A stretch of DNA of 64,000 bases from DATJLY01 sp963729295 (GCA_963729295.1 CAVSNJ010000029.1:62001-126000); one strand, 5' to 3'. Positions 23,632 to 32,227 are shown, counted from the stretch's first letter. Notes: generated from the letters alone by a model not told the origin. Program-made: numbers and translations.

Positions 23632-25233
23632 TCAGCCGTTCGCGATGTTGGTGAGCTGGCCGATCGCGAAGGGCGCGTAGCATTGCAGCACCTCGTCGGC
23701 ATAGACGCCGTACTCGTAGCGCCGCGACTGCCACGGCCAGTCGATCATGAAATACTCGCGCCGCGTCCTGATCTGGCTGACGTTCGGCACGTTCGAGAGT
23801 GCGTAGGGCAGCCCCTTGGTGTTGAACAGCACGGTGCCCGGCGGCATGTTCGGATGGAGCCGGATCGGGATGTCGTTGCCGCCCGCGAGGCTGAAGCGGT
23901 TGAGATAGCTCCGCGCCATCAACGCGCCGACCAGGAGGCCGTCCTTCGCGTCGCGCACGAAGCGCAGGTTGGTGGCGCCGCTGCCGGGCCCCTGGGCGAT
24001 CTTCTTGCTGATGTTGATCGCTTCTTGCGAGGACACCCAGATCTCGCTCGGGCTGATGCGCCAATTGTCCCAGAACGAGCGCAGCGCGGTGTCGAACTCG
24101 ACGATGCCGCCTTCGCCGTCGGCGGTAAGCGGCGTGCCGGTGCCGGCGGTGCCGGTCGCCTGCGCCGCGTAATAGCCGTTGCTGCCGGACAGAAGCGGCA
24201 AGGTGAGGAGCCCGTCGAACACCAGGGCGTTCGCGGAATTGTCGGCCGCGGTGAACGAGGACGCGGTCTGCGTGCCGCTCGCGCTTCCGGTGATGACGAT
24301 CGAGTTGACGGCGCTCGAATTGCAGTTGGTCTGCGCCGCGGCCACTGATGGCGTGATCGCGCCCAGAACTTCCGATCCGGCCGCGCCCCAGAACCAGGCA
24401 TAGCCGACCGCGCCTTTGACGGGCGCCACCGACGCGGTGAGGCTTCCGGCCGAGCCCGACGACACGGTCGCGGTCTGGTTCGCCGATTTCTGCGCCGAGC
24501 CGCCGCCGAACGTGTCGACCGAGCCGTCGGCGTTGGTGCGCGAGATCTGGCCCTCGACGCCGCCCGCGACTGAGGAATTGATGAAGCCGTCGAGCGTGAG
24601 CGCGACGCAGATCACCGAATACGTGCCCGACGCGAGCGCGCCGCCGGTGGTCGAGGCGGTGACGGTCGGCGTCGGCGTGGTGCCGAGCGGAAGCTGGCGG
24701 TTTCCGCCCAGCATGATCTGCTCTTCGGCGATCATCAGCGACCAGAGCAGCGTGGTGCCGGCAATCGAGCGCACATCGTCGAAGCCCATCGCGGCGTATT
24801 CGGCTTCCCAGTCGATGCTCGCCTCAAGGCCGATGCCCTTGTAGGTCGCGGTGAAGTCCTTGGTCTGCACCGCGATGGTGCCGCCACGGTTGCCGGGCGA
24901 AACGCCGGCGCGCACGCCCGAGGTGTTGATGCCGGTGACGGCGCGCCAATCGGCCTCGATGCCGCCCTTGCCGGAGACGCGCGGCGTCTCGTTCCGGAGC
25001 GGTGTGATGACGGGCACGAGGAACTTCGCCCCGGCCTCGAGGTCGTAATAGGTGAGACCGTCGGTCGCCGACGTCGCCTGCGCAAACGTGCTCGCCTTGG
25101 CAAGGCCGGCGAAACCGGCGAGCGCCGGATCGGTCACGGGATTCTTCGCCGCCTCTCTCATCGCGGCGATGGTCTGCTGCACCAGATTGGGGTCGAGGCT
25201 CAGGGAAGCGAGCCTCTGTGCGAGGACGCTCAT
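23632..25233 (-). CDS. major capsid protein (HK97-like fold) with inserted domain
   Basis: The product has 533 residues with a GAAAGGAGC ribosome-binding site. The N-terminal arm and ATSATDGLTYYDLEAGAKFL, the E-loop/A-domain stretch (RNETPRVSGKGG, AIDWEAEYAAMGF) and the C-terminal GQLTNIANG region fit an HK97-type capsid protein that packs as hexamers and pentamers. Typical relatives have 300-400 residues. Here residues about 190-345 are serine/threonine/glycine-rich and beta-like (GALASGTYSVICVALTLDGF and YAWFWGAAGSEVLG), an apparent Ig- or fibronectin-like insertion. It follows the protease gene, as expected. Confidence 0.85.
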   Translation of the reverse strand: MSVLAQRLASLSLDPNLVQQTIAAMREAAKNPVTDPALAGFAGLAKASTFAQATSATDGLTYYDLEAGAKFLVPVITPLRNETPRVSGKGGIEADWRAVTGINTSGVRAGVSPGNRGGTIAVQTKDFTATYKGIGLEASIDWEAEYAAMGFDDVRSIAGTTLLWSLMIAEEQIMLGGNRQLPLGTTPTPTVTASTTGGALASGTYSVICVALTLDGFINSSVAGGVEGQISRTNADGSVDTFGGGSAQKSANQTATVSSGSAGSLTASVAPVKGAVGYAWFWGAAGSEVLGAITPSVAAAQTNCNSSAVNSIVITGSASGTQTASSFTAADNSANALVFDGLLTLPLLSGSNGYYAAQATGTAGTGTPLTADGEGGIVEFDTALRSFWDNWRISPSEIWVSSQEAINISKKIAQGPGSGATNLRFVRDAKDGLLVGALMARSYLNRFSLAGGNDIPIRLHPNMPPGTVLFNTKGLPYALSNVPNVSQIRTRREYFMIDWPWQSRRYEYGVYADEVLQCYAPFAIGQLTNIANG

Positions 25234-25318
25234 GCGAGCTCCTTTCTCTCGGAGTTGAACTTGCGAATTAAGTGAGGGGGCGCGCGGCGGGGAGGGACGA
25301 CCAGCGGCGCCCCCTCGT

Positions 25319-25339
25319 CCCTCTCCCGAGGGGAGAGGG
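25319..25339. repeat. GC-rich palindrome between capsid and protease genes
   Basis: Nine-base arms (CCCTCTCCC and GGGAGAGGG) flank a GAG loop. Short inverted repeats of this type occur between genes in many Hyphomicrobiales genomes and belong to REP-like families. It may act as an mRNA-processing or termination structure, but no T-run follows on the minus strand. Similar sequence recurs near 32284-32348. Confidence 0.55.
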
Positions 25340-25354
25340 TGATATGATAAAGCG

Positions 25355-26599
25355 CTACGGCTCGATGCGGCCGCCGAACGGCAAGGGCTCGCGCACCGCG
25401 CGTTTGATGAGTTCGAGCGCGGTCAAGGCGGGCGGCTGCTCGGCGATGCGGTCCAATTCGCGCGCGACATCGGCGCGCTTGTCGATGGCGACGAGCCGCG
25501 CCGGCGGCATCACCGCCGGCTGCGCCGCCACCTTCTCGACGAGCGCTTTCACTTCGTGCAGCAGCGGCAGCGCGGCGCCGAGCCGATCCTCGAGCGCCTG
25601 GTTGCGGGCGATGAGCTTCGCCATCGCGGCGCCCGCCATCTTTTCGTGCGCCTCGTGTTCGGCGCACTGCGCGCCCAAGGCCACGGCATGATCGTGGATG
25701 CGCTGGAGCGATTCGTGCTCGCTCTCGTCGAGCGCTTTCGCCAACTTCGCATGATCCTCGCGCGCGGCGGGCGGGCCTTTCGGATCGATCGTCGCCTTCC
25801 ACGCCGCGACGATCTTCGCCTTGATGTGGTCGAGTTCCGCCTCGCTATAGGCTGCACCATTGTTCTTCTGGTGGATGTAGCTCCAGGCCGCGCGGATGTG
25901 CTCCTCGCTGTCGAGCGGATAGCGCTTCTTGCCGTCCGGCTGGAAGCCGGGATCGGCATAGTGGGATTCGTGCCGCGCGCCGTCGACGTCATAGTGCGTC
26001 AGCCCGCTCGTGGCGTCGGACGATTCCGCGAACGTGGATTTGCCGAGCGAGGCGTCGCGGAGTGACGCCTCATGCCGCGCCGCGTCCTCGGCGCGCTCGA
26101 ACGAGCGCCCGTCGCTCGCGAGCCATTTCTGGTGGATTTTCGCCCGCGCCGCCTTCAGCGCCGCGCCCGCATCCTCGCTCTTCCACAGCGCGAACACGGC
26201 GTCGGGATTGGCCGGCCGGTCGACGAGGCTGATCTCGGTCAGCTCGACGCCGGTGACGACTTGCGGATCTTCGGCGTCGCGCGTCGTCACGCTGCCGCCG
26301 ATCGAGAAGCCCTTGTAGACGCCCTCGCGCACTTTCTTCCACGCCTCGTCGTCGACGATCTTGGCCTTGAGCCACAGGCCATTGGCGTCGATCATCGCCT
26401 CCTTGGCAACGCCCACCGCCGAATGCTGATGCATCTCGCGGATGTTGGCGAAGCGCATGTAGGCGGGCAGCGCCGCCTCGATCGCCTCCTTCCTCACGAT
26501 CTCGCCCTGGCTGTCGGTGGCTTCGGTCGAGGCATAACCGAAGACGAGCCGCTGATCGGTGTCGACCTTGGCGATCGGGCAGTAGAGGTTGAGCGTCAT
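25355..26599 (-). CDS. prohead protease, XkdF-like (Peptidase U35 type) with DUF6582 tail
   Basis: The product has 414 residues from MTLNLYCPIAKVDTDQRLVF. Residues about 20-150 are an XkdF-like prohead serine peptidase: MHQHSAVG supplies the catalytic histidine and VELTEISLVDRPANPDA the serine loop. Then comes a region that matches DUF6582 (KRYPLDSEEHIRAAWSYIHQ, AELDHIKAKIVAAWK). The C-terminal third is helical with ALEDRLGAALPLL, possibly scaffolding. Such proteins cut the capsid scaffold during head maturation. The frame runs on upstream as noise. A weak SD and divergent codon use upstream set the start. Confidence 0.82.
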   Translation of the reverse strand: MTLNLYCPIAKVDTDQRLVFGYASTEATDSQGEIVRKEAIEAALPAYMRFANIREMHQHSAVGVAKEAMIDANGLWLKAKIVDDEAWKKVREGVYKGFSIGGSVTTRDAEDPQVVTGVELTEISLVDRPANPDAVFALWKSEDAGAALKAARAKIHQKWLASDGRSFERAEDAARHEASLRDASLGKSTFAESSDATSGLTHYDVDGARHESHYADPGFQPDGKKRYPLDSEEHIRAAWSYIHQKNNGAAYSEAELDHIKAKIVAAWKATIDPKGPPAAREDHAKLAKALDESEHESLQRIHDHAVALGAQCAEHEAHEKMAGAAMAKLIARNQALEDRLGAALPLLHEVKALVEKVAAQPAVMPPARLVAIDKRADVARELDRIAEQPPALTALELIKRAVREPLPFGGRIEP

Positions 26600-26700
26600 T
26601 CGTTCCTCATGGATGTGCGGAATCAAAGCGCGGCGTCGTTGCGTCCGCGCAGTGGTACGAGCCAATGCGTTTGCCGGTGCGGTAACTCTGTGTGCGTGCG

Positions 26701-27042
26701 CTAAGCGATTTTCAGGAGCGCTTTCACAAGGCCCTTCGTGTTCGCCACCACGCTGGGCGGCGCCGCGGCGATGAACGCCGCATCGCGCATCTCCCACGAT
26801 TGACTCTTGATCTGATCGGCCAACACCACGCCGGTCACGGCCTGGCCGGCCGGTATCGGGACTTCGAACGGATATCCCTTCGCCTGATTCGTGATCGGGC
26901 ACAAAACGCAGAGGTGACTGCGCACATTATAGTTGCGCGGCGAAAGAACCAGAGCGGGACGTCGGCCTCGTTGCTCTGTCCCTTCGCGCGGATCGAAATT
27001 GATCCAGACGAATTCGCCCGCGTCGGGACAGTAGGATGGCAT
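26701..27042 (-). CDS. mazF: MazF-type endoribonuclease toxin
   Basis: The toxin has 113 residues (MPSYCPDAGEFVWINFDPRE). The N-terminal WINFDPREGTEQRGRRPALV and the conserved VLADQIKSQSW motif with the GVVL strand are those of the PemK/MazF fold, which cuts mRNA at specific short sequences. It starts at the ATG that overlaps the MazE stop, the usual antitoxin-first arrangement. It lies inside the phage packaging/head module between portal and protease, which is unusual. It is probably a plasmid-stabilisation-type cargo that keeps the cluster in the cell. The motifs are complete, so activity is plausible. Confidence 0.9.
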   Translation of the reverse strand: MPSYCPDAGEFVWINFDPREGTEQRGRRPALVLSPRNYNVRSHLCVLCPITNQAKGYPFEVPIPAGQAVTGVVLADQIKSQSWEMRDAAFIAAAPPSVVANTKGLVKALLKIA

Positions 27043-27287
27043 CAGCCGAATTCGTTTCCGACTGCGTTCCCGCTCGGCACTTCGCCATGCCGATTGTCAT
27101 CGGTGATCTTGGCGACCAACTCGTCGAGATCGATGACCGGAACCCCCGTCACCGGCTCCAGCACGAGGCATTTGCCTTGCACCGACAGCTCCGCGCTGCC
27201 GTTCTCCGTTGCGCCTATTTCGGCTGCGAAAGTTGCGGGAATTCTAATCCCGATGCTGTTGCCCCATTTGGCGAATTTGACACGCAC
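27042..27287 (-). CDS. mazE: MazE/AbrB-type antitoxin
   Basis: The antitoxin has 81 residues: MRVKFAKWGNSIGIRIPATF is the swapped-hairpin AbrB DNA-binding domain (KWGNS-IRIP), followed by a flexible acidic tail (PVTGVPVIDLDELVAKITDD) that would wrap the toxin. The stop overlaps the MazF start by one base. As with other MazE proteins it should repress its own promoter. The preceding gene is the frameshifted portal gene, 119 bases away. Confidence 0.9.
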   Translation of the reverse strand: MRVKFAKWGNSIGIRIPATFAAEIGATENGSAELSVQGKCLVLEPVTGVPVIDLDELVAKITDDNRHGEVPSGNAVGNEFG

Positions 27288-27405
27288 CGCGCCCTCCGCG
27301 CTCGCTCATCTCTGTATAAACAATGGATATACATCTGAGCCGGGTGCGGAATCAATGAGCGGCGTACTGCTCTGAAGCACAAGAGAAATTGGTCTCGAAG
27401 CGGGA

Positions 27406-28726
27406 CTAAGCCCTCAGACTTTGGAGCGCTGGCCGCCCGGCCCCGATCGTCAGGCGCTCGCCGCCGGGGACGGGATCGAGGCCCAGCTCCGCGCGCACCT
27501 CGTTCACCGACTTGATGCCGGCGGCGACATAGTCGCACGCGACCTGCGCCTGGCTCGCGGGATCGCCGGCGGGATCGTCGCGCCAGCGGAACTCGAGATC
27601 GGCGGACTGGAACTCGCGCGCCAAGACGCCGTCGATGAGGCCCTTCACCCAATTCTGCAACGGCTTCAGCCCTTCGGCCTGGGCCGCGTCCTGCGCGCTG
27701 TCGGCGGTGGCGCGGTTCATCATCTTGACGAACGGCTGCGGGCTCACCGAGAAGGCGAAGCACGCGACGCGCGCGAGCCATTCGTCGGTGGCGCCGGTGA
27801 GATCGGGCTCCTTCGTCGGGATGAAAGTCTTGGCGATGCCGCCCGGCACGAACTTGGCGCGGCGCCGCTCGCCGGTGTTGCCGGCATGGACGCCGTCCCA
27901 GTATTGCTGGAAGCGCTCGATCTGATCGGGCGTCCAGCTTTCGGGCGCACCGATCAGCGCCTCGGGCACGTTTCCCTCGGTGTAATACTGAAGCTGGAAC
28001 ACCTGGCGGCGCAGCGCGATGTTGACCGTCACCAGGATCTGCTCGACCGGCGAGAAGCCGTAAACCTTGTGGACGCGCATGTTGCGCGGCCGATAGAGGA
28101 GATCGCTTCGCCGTGTAGTCGACGGCCGGCAGACCGTGCAGCACCTGCTGATAGGCCGGAAGCGGCGGCTTCGGCGTGCGGCCCCAATCGTCGATGACGC
28201 GCTTCACAGTGGCGCCGTCGATCGGATGGAGCGCCGCGAGGTATCCTGCGCGCGTCCGCTCGCACCACAGAGTCGGCGCGTCGATCACCAGAAGATCCTC
28301 GATGAGCGTGCGGAGCCACGCTTCCCACGCAGTTTCGCCATCGGGCCGCGCGAAGAATTTCTGCAGCGCCGCGATGCGGGGCTCGCGCGGATCGACCGTG
28401 CCGTCGCGCGCGCGGATCACCCAGTCGAGCCGCGCCAACTGGTCTTTCCTCGTCTCGATCAAAAGCCGGATCAGGTCGTAATTGTCGGCGAGCGCGCGCA
28501 ACTCCCAGAAGCCGATCGGCTCGTAGGCGCGCGGTCGCGTCTGAAGATTGAAGCCAGGCGGAAAATCCCATTGGCGGCCCGCGACTTCCTTGGGCGCGCC
28601 GGGCGGCATCGGCACCGAGGGCCCGAACCAATCGGCGCCCGGCCCGCTCGCGATCGGCTGAACGCGCATGCGATAGGGCTCGAGCGCAAGCTCCGACACG
28701 CGCACCGCCTGCGTCAAATCCGGCAT
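27406..28726 (-). pseudogene. phage portal protein, frameshifted
   Basis: Two ORFs together make a 440-codon portal protein. The N-terminal part starts MPDLTQAVRVSELALEPYRM and runs to VDYTAKR. There the frame fails: one extra base near 28105 (the C in AAGCGAT) shifts the natural continuation DLLYRPRNMRVHKVYGFS into the other frame. That frame carries the C-terminal half (ALRRQVFQLQYYTEGNVPEA, VSPQPFVKMMNRATADSAQD). The portal is the dodecameric DNA gate of the capsid; without it no DNA can be packaged. Either this cluster cannot make filled heads, or the base is a sequencing error. The TerL stop overlaps its ATG. Confidence 0.85.
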
Positions 28727-30060
28727 TACTGCCCCTTCTCGTAGAGGCGGCGATAATATTCCATCATTCCCGCCGCCTCCTCGCGCTCGATCATCAGCTC
28801 GCTCAAGGCCCAGACGAGCGCGTCGAGCCGGTCGGGCGAGGCATTGCGCGCCTCGCCGGCAAAGCCGCACATCTGGTCTTCGAGCGCCGGAAATGCGCCG
28901 GCATGGTGGACGAGGCCGCGCTCGTAGAGCGCCGCCACCGGTTCCGCGCGCGCGATCTTGCCGCGCGACGCGCGCACCGATTTGAACGCGGCGCCGGGAT
29001 CGAGCACGCGGACCGTCGCCGCCACCATGTCGCCGCCGTTATTCACCTCGGCCACGATCCGGTCGGCCGCGAACTCGCGATAGGCGTCGAGCGCGCGCAC
29101 CGCCCATTGGTGCGGCGAAAACCGGCCCGAGAGATCGGCCAGCACATAGCCGTGCCCGTCATGCGCCAATCCGGCGACGACGATGCCGGTCTCGTCCGCA
29201 TCCTCGCCGGCACTCGCCGCCGGATCGATCGCCACGACGACGCGGCTGAGGCTCGGCGTCGATGTCACGCGCGCACCCTCGCGCTCGAAGACGGCGCGGC
29301 TCCAGAGCGCGCCCGGCGTGTCGTCCAAAAGCTCGGCCTCGAGCTCCTGGCGGCCCAATCGCGTCCCCTCGTAGCGCCGCACGATCGAAGCGAGAAAGGC
29401 GGGCGCAAGGTGCGGCGCGTTTTCGCGCGTCGCACCCCGCGTCACCGCGACAGTCTCTCGATCCGCAAGAAGCCGGCGCAGCAGCCGTATCGGCCGCGGC
29501 GTCGTCGTCACGACGCAGCGCGGATCGCGCCCGAGGCGCAAGCCCAGCATCAGATTGTCCCACGCCTCTTCGTGCGGCCATGCGGCGAGCTCGTCGCACC
29601 AGGCGGCGTCGTGCTGCGGCCCGCGCAAGCGCTCGGGCTCCTCGGCCGAAAACGCAGTCGCGATGGCGCCGTTGGGCCAGACGAGGCGCCGGCGCGAGGG
29701 CTCCCACACCGGCGCGAAACCCGCCCGCGCGGTCGCAACGAGCCCGCTGTCGCCTTCGATCATCACGTCGCGCGCGTCCGACGCCGTCGGCCCGACGAGC
29801 GCCACGCGGCGCGCGAGCCCGTCTTCGATCCGCGCCCGGACCCATTCGGCGCCGCTCCGCGTCTTGCCGAAGCCGCGCCCCGCCAGCAGGAGCCAGACGC
29901 GCCAGGCGCCTTCGGGCGCGTCCTGTTTCCCGCGCGCGAGCCCGCGCCACATATCGGCGATGGCGTCCGCTTCGTCGTCGTCGAGCTTTCGCAGCGCCGC
30001 GCACCCCGAAGGACTGCGCGCGACGAACTCGATGGGCGCCGGCGCTTCCTCGTCGCGCAA
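28726..30060 (-). CDS. terminase large subunit
   Basis: The ATPase domain has Walker A AGRGFGKTRSG, an adenine motif region and Walker B AAWCDELAAWP. The RNase H-like nuclease follows with VVVAIDPAASAG, ADETGIVVAG and DRLDALVWAL aspartates. The protein packages DNA into proheads and cuts concatemers. It resembles the GTA/HK97 clade of terminases. A TTG at 30060, ten bases after a GGGAGG ribosome-binding site, is chosen (444 aa). A TTG at 30081 lies next to the poly-T of a terminator, which makes it less likely. Sequence motifs are all intact. Confidence 0.9.
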   Translation of the reverse strand: MRDEEAPAPIEFVARSPSGCAALRKLDDDEADAIADMWRGLARGKQDAPEGAWRVWLLLAGRGFGKTRSGAEWVRARIEDGLARRVALVGPTASDARDVMIEGDSGLVATARAGFAPVWEPSRRRLVWPNGAIATAFSAEEPERLRGPQHDAAWCDELAAWPHEEAWDNLMLGLRLGRDPRCVVTTTPRPIRLLRRLLADRETVAVTRGATRENAPHLAPAFLASIVRRYEGTRLGRQELEAELLDDTPGALWSRAVFEREGARVTSTPSLSRVVVAIDPAASAGEDADETGIVVAGLAHDGHGYVLADLSGRFSPHQWAVRALDAYREFAADRIVAEVNNGGDMVAATVRVLDPGAAFKSVRASRGKIARAEPVAALYERGLVHHAGAFPALEDQMCGFAGEARNASPDRLDALVWALSELMIEREEAAGMMEYYRRLYEKGQ

Positions 30061-30079
30061 GGCGCCCGCGCCTCCCAAC

Positions 30080-30110
30080 AAAAAACCCGGCGCCTGTTTC
30101 GGCGGCCGGG
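30080..30110 (-). terminator. intrinsic terminator in the terL leader
   Basis: On the minus strand a GC-rich stem (CCCGGCCGCC paired with GGCGCCGGG, one bulged base) with a GAAACA loop is followed by six Ts. It stands between the terL promoter (30132-30160) and the terL start, so transcripts from that promoter should end unless the terminator is overcome. Confidence 0.7.
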
Positions 30111-30131
30111 CGGAATTCTCAGGATGCGCTT

Positions 30132-30160
30132 CTTATATCACAACGATCGGACCAAGTCAA
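30132..30160 (-). promoter_or_regulatory. promoter of large-terminase unit with CGATCG palindrome
   Basis: The minus strand reads TTGACT, 17 bases, then TATAAG. The spacer contains CGATCG and a CCGTACG lies just upstream. About 60 bases around it are nearly identical to the region before the small terminase genes (32228-32256). A phage repressor is the likely regulator. Confidence 0.65.
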
Positions 30161-30180
30161 GCGAAAAGCGTACGGAGCGT

Positions 30181-30351
30181 TCAGATGAAGGCAAGCACCT
30201 CGAGCGCGGCATAACCGAGACAGCCCAGCGCGATGACGCAGAGCGCCGCCGCGAAAATGAGGTTCCGCCCCGCCACCGCGAGCGCGCCGATGACGCAGGC
30301 GAGCGCCCCCAGCAGGAGGCCGCTCACCGGGACGAGCGGCTCGTGCGTCAA
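30181..30351 (-). CDS. small two-helix membrane protein (start uncertain)
   Basis: The ORF encodes about 48-56 residues in the window between a VOC gene and terL. A TTG at 30351 follows the VOC stop by four bases and a GTG at 30327 is another option. The sequence VSGLLLGALACVIGALAVAG continues as RNLIFAAALCVIALGCLGYA, two adjacent hydrophobic segments, so it is a membrane protein. No function is indicated. Translational coupling to the VOC gene and hydrophobic periodicity support it, but the start codon choice is weak. Confidence 0.4.
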   Translation of the reverse strand: MTHEPLVPVSGLLLGALACVIGALAVAGRNLIFAAALCVIALGCLGYAALEVLAFI

Positions 30352-30355
30352 AGGA

Positions 30356-31006
30356 TCAGGTGGTCTGGCCGAGCTTCGCGCGCTGCGTCGCCAGCGAATG
30401 CTCGAGGTTGCGCTTCCTCTCGTCATCGCTGCGCACGCGCAGAAGGCGCCGTTCCATCACCGTCGTGTCCTGGCCCTCGCACGGGTCGGCGATCGCCTCC
30501 TCGAGCGAGTGCGCCCATTTCCATTGCGAGGCGGGCCTTATCTTGTCGTCGGTGCCGACGACGTCGAGCCCCCAGAACAGCTCGAGCCGGTGCCCGTCGG
30601 GATCGGAGAATTCGAGCGAGATCTGCGAGCCGGCACGGCGCCGTCCCTCGAAATCGATCGGCACGCGATGCGCTTCGAGATGCTCGCGCGCGCGCAGCAC
30701 CTCGTCGAGCGAGCCGAGCTCGAAGGCGATGTGGTTCAATTCGATATGCTCGGATTCCCCGTCCATGCAGCCGACGAAGCCGATCCCGTGATGGTCCGAC
30801 GAGCAGCGCATGAACACCATGCCGCCCGGCACCATCTCGTCGGGATAAACGTCCGACACCTTGAAGCCCAGCACCTCGGTATAGAACCGCACCGTGCGCG
30901 CGATGTCGCGGCAATGCAGCACGACATGCCCGATCTTGGCGATGCGGAACGGCATGCCCTCGGGCCTGGTCATCGCCTGCAAGCGCTCGGGATCGAATTT
31001 CGCCAT
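30356..31006 (-). CDS. VOC-superfamily (glyoxalase/extradiol dioxygenase-like) protein
   Basis: The protein has 216 residues from MAKFDPERLQAMTRPEGMPF. RIAKIGHVVLHCRDIARTVR and the later ELNHIAFELGSLDEVLRARE supply the His and Glu that bind the metal in vicinal-oxygen-chelate folds, and FSDPDGHRLELFWG is the terminal signature. This family includes ring-cleaving extradiol dioxygenases and glyoxalases. The gene sits between small and large terminase genes, an unusual place for a metabolic enzyme. I infer cargo (a moron) carried with the packaging module. The substrate cannot be told. Confidence 0.85.
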   Translation of the reverse strand: MAKFDPERLQAMTRPEGMPFRIAKIGHVVLHCRDIARTVRFYTEVLGFKVSDVYPDEMVPGGMVFMRCSSDHHGIGFVGCMDGESEHIELNHIAFELGSLDEVLRAREHLEAHRVPIDFEGRRRAGSQISLEFSDPDGHRLELFWGLDVVGTDDKIRPASQWKWAHSLEEAIADPCEGQDTTVMERRLLRVRSDDERKRNLEHSLATQRAKLGQTT

Positions 31007-31070
31007 GGCACCCTCGCCGGTCACGCCGGATTGTCGCCGGCTCGAGAGCGCCAAGTGTAGTGGCTGTGCC

Positions 31071-31586
31071 TCAGCCTGTCTCCTGCCCCTCGGCCGCATC
31101 GAGATAGGGCTTGATCCGCGCCATCAGCCGCTCGCGGCCCGAAGGCCGCGGCGCGCCCGCGCCGGCATCGTAAAGGCCGCAATGCCGCGCCAGGATCTCG
31201 AGCGCCGCGCCCTTGTCGTGGAGCGCGATCGCGACCCTGCGCCCGGTGGCATCGGATTTCACCTCCGCGATCGCCGCCGCATCGTCGTCGGCGAGTTTCT
31301 GGAGGCGCTTCACCACGAAGCCGGCATCGCTCCACGAGGCGAGGCGCGCCATGTCGGCAAAGGCGATGCGCGCCAGCTCGATCAGCACGCGTTCCCGCGT
31401 GATGCCGGTGCGCAGGCTGCGCGCGCGCTGCGCCATGGCGATGGCGTAATTCACTTCGGGATTGTGCATGAGCTCGCACCCCTGGCGCGTCGCGCGATCG
31501 GGCCGATATCCCGCGCGGACCGCCGCGGCGCTGCGATCGGCATCGATCAGGTACTCGGCGGCGAAACGACGCTGGCGATGGTTCAT
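31071..31586 (-). CDS. terminase small subunit, second copy
   Basis: The product has 171 residues. MNHRQRRFAAEYLIDADRSA and AAVRAGYRPDRATRQGCELM form the helix-turn-helix start of the Terminase_2 small-subunit family, and LARIAFADMARLASW with the following KGAALEILARHCGLY is the central oligomerisation region. Its ATG overlaps the stop of a second, longer small terminase (ATGA). The protein recognises the packaging site of phage DNA. Having two paralogous small subunits in tandem is unusual. The C-terminal tail is acidic. Confidence 0.82.
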   Translation of the reverse strand: MNHRQRRFAAEYLIDADRSAAAVRAGYRPDRATRQGCELMHNPEVNYAIAMAQRARSLRTGITRERVLIELARIAFADMARLASWSDAGFVVKRLQKLADDDAAAIAEVKSDATGRRVAIALHDKGAALEILARHCGLYDAGAGAPRPSGRERLMARIKPYLDAAEGQETG

Positions 31587-32131
31587 TGCAGCTTTCCCGG
31601 CGGCGGCAGCAGAAAGCCGGGCGGCGGCTCGACCCCCGCTTCGCGGAACAGCCGCGCGAAGATTTCCGTGGCCTTGCGGTTCTGCTCCTGCGGATCGACG
31701 AAGGTGCGCTGCTCCATCAATCCCAGGTGCTTCATCAGCGCGCGCAGCGCCCGGATCTTGTCGTGGAGGCGGATGCGCGCGCCGGCGCGGGGTCCCGCGG
31801 GCGCGAGGAAGGCGATGGCGCCGGCCTCGCCGGGCGCCAGCTCCGCGCTCGGCACGAGCGCGAGCGCGCCGTCCTCGATCGTGACGTAGCGCCGCATGTC
31901 GGCGAACGCGATGAGCGCGAGCTCGGCGAGGACGCGATCGGCGCTGACGCGAAGGACGCCCTCGTGCGCGACCACGCGCGCCTCGATGGCGTTTGCCACC
32001 TCGGCCTGGCGCAGCAGGTACTTCGCATAGCGCGGCGCCGATTTGGCGCTGAAGCCGGCGCGCCGCGCCGCGGCCGCGGCGTTGAAGTCGACCATGAATT
32101 CGTCGACGAATTTTTGCCGTCGCGGCGTCAT
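31583..32131 (-). CDS. terminase small subunit, first copy
   Basis: The product has 182 residues from MTPRRQKFVDEFMVDFNAAA. Its layout is the same as that of the following gene: helix-turn-helix (AAARRAGFSAKSAPRYAKYL), LALIAFADMRRYVTI, and IRLHDKIRALRALMKHLGLM. The two proteins share this framework but differ clearly in sequence, so the duplication is old or the copies have separate origins. The start follows promoter 32228-32256 with only a short leader. One copy may bind DNA and the other may have been recruited for regulation. Confidence 0.82.
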   Translation of the reverse strand: MTPRRQKFVDEFMVDFNAAAAARRAGFSAKSAPRYAKYLLRQAEVANAIEARVVAHEGVLRVSADRVLAELALIAFADMRRYVTIEDGALALVPSAELAPGEAGAIAFLAPAGPRAGARIRLHDKIRALRALMKHLGLMEQRTFVDPQEQNRKATEIFARLFREAGVEPPPGFLLPPPGKLQ

Positions 32132-32227
32132 GCGGATGTCCCCGGAAGCAAAATTCCGTCATTCCTGCGCACGCAGGCTCGCGCCGGCGACGGCGACCAT
32201 CGAAAGCGGAATTTTCAGGATGGCGCT

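Noticed and set aside
27215..28870. A 551-codon minus-strand ORF spanning the portal region
   Set aside because: It is the portal N-terminus followed by an out-of-frame tail; the true C-terminus is in another frame.
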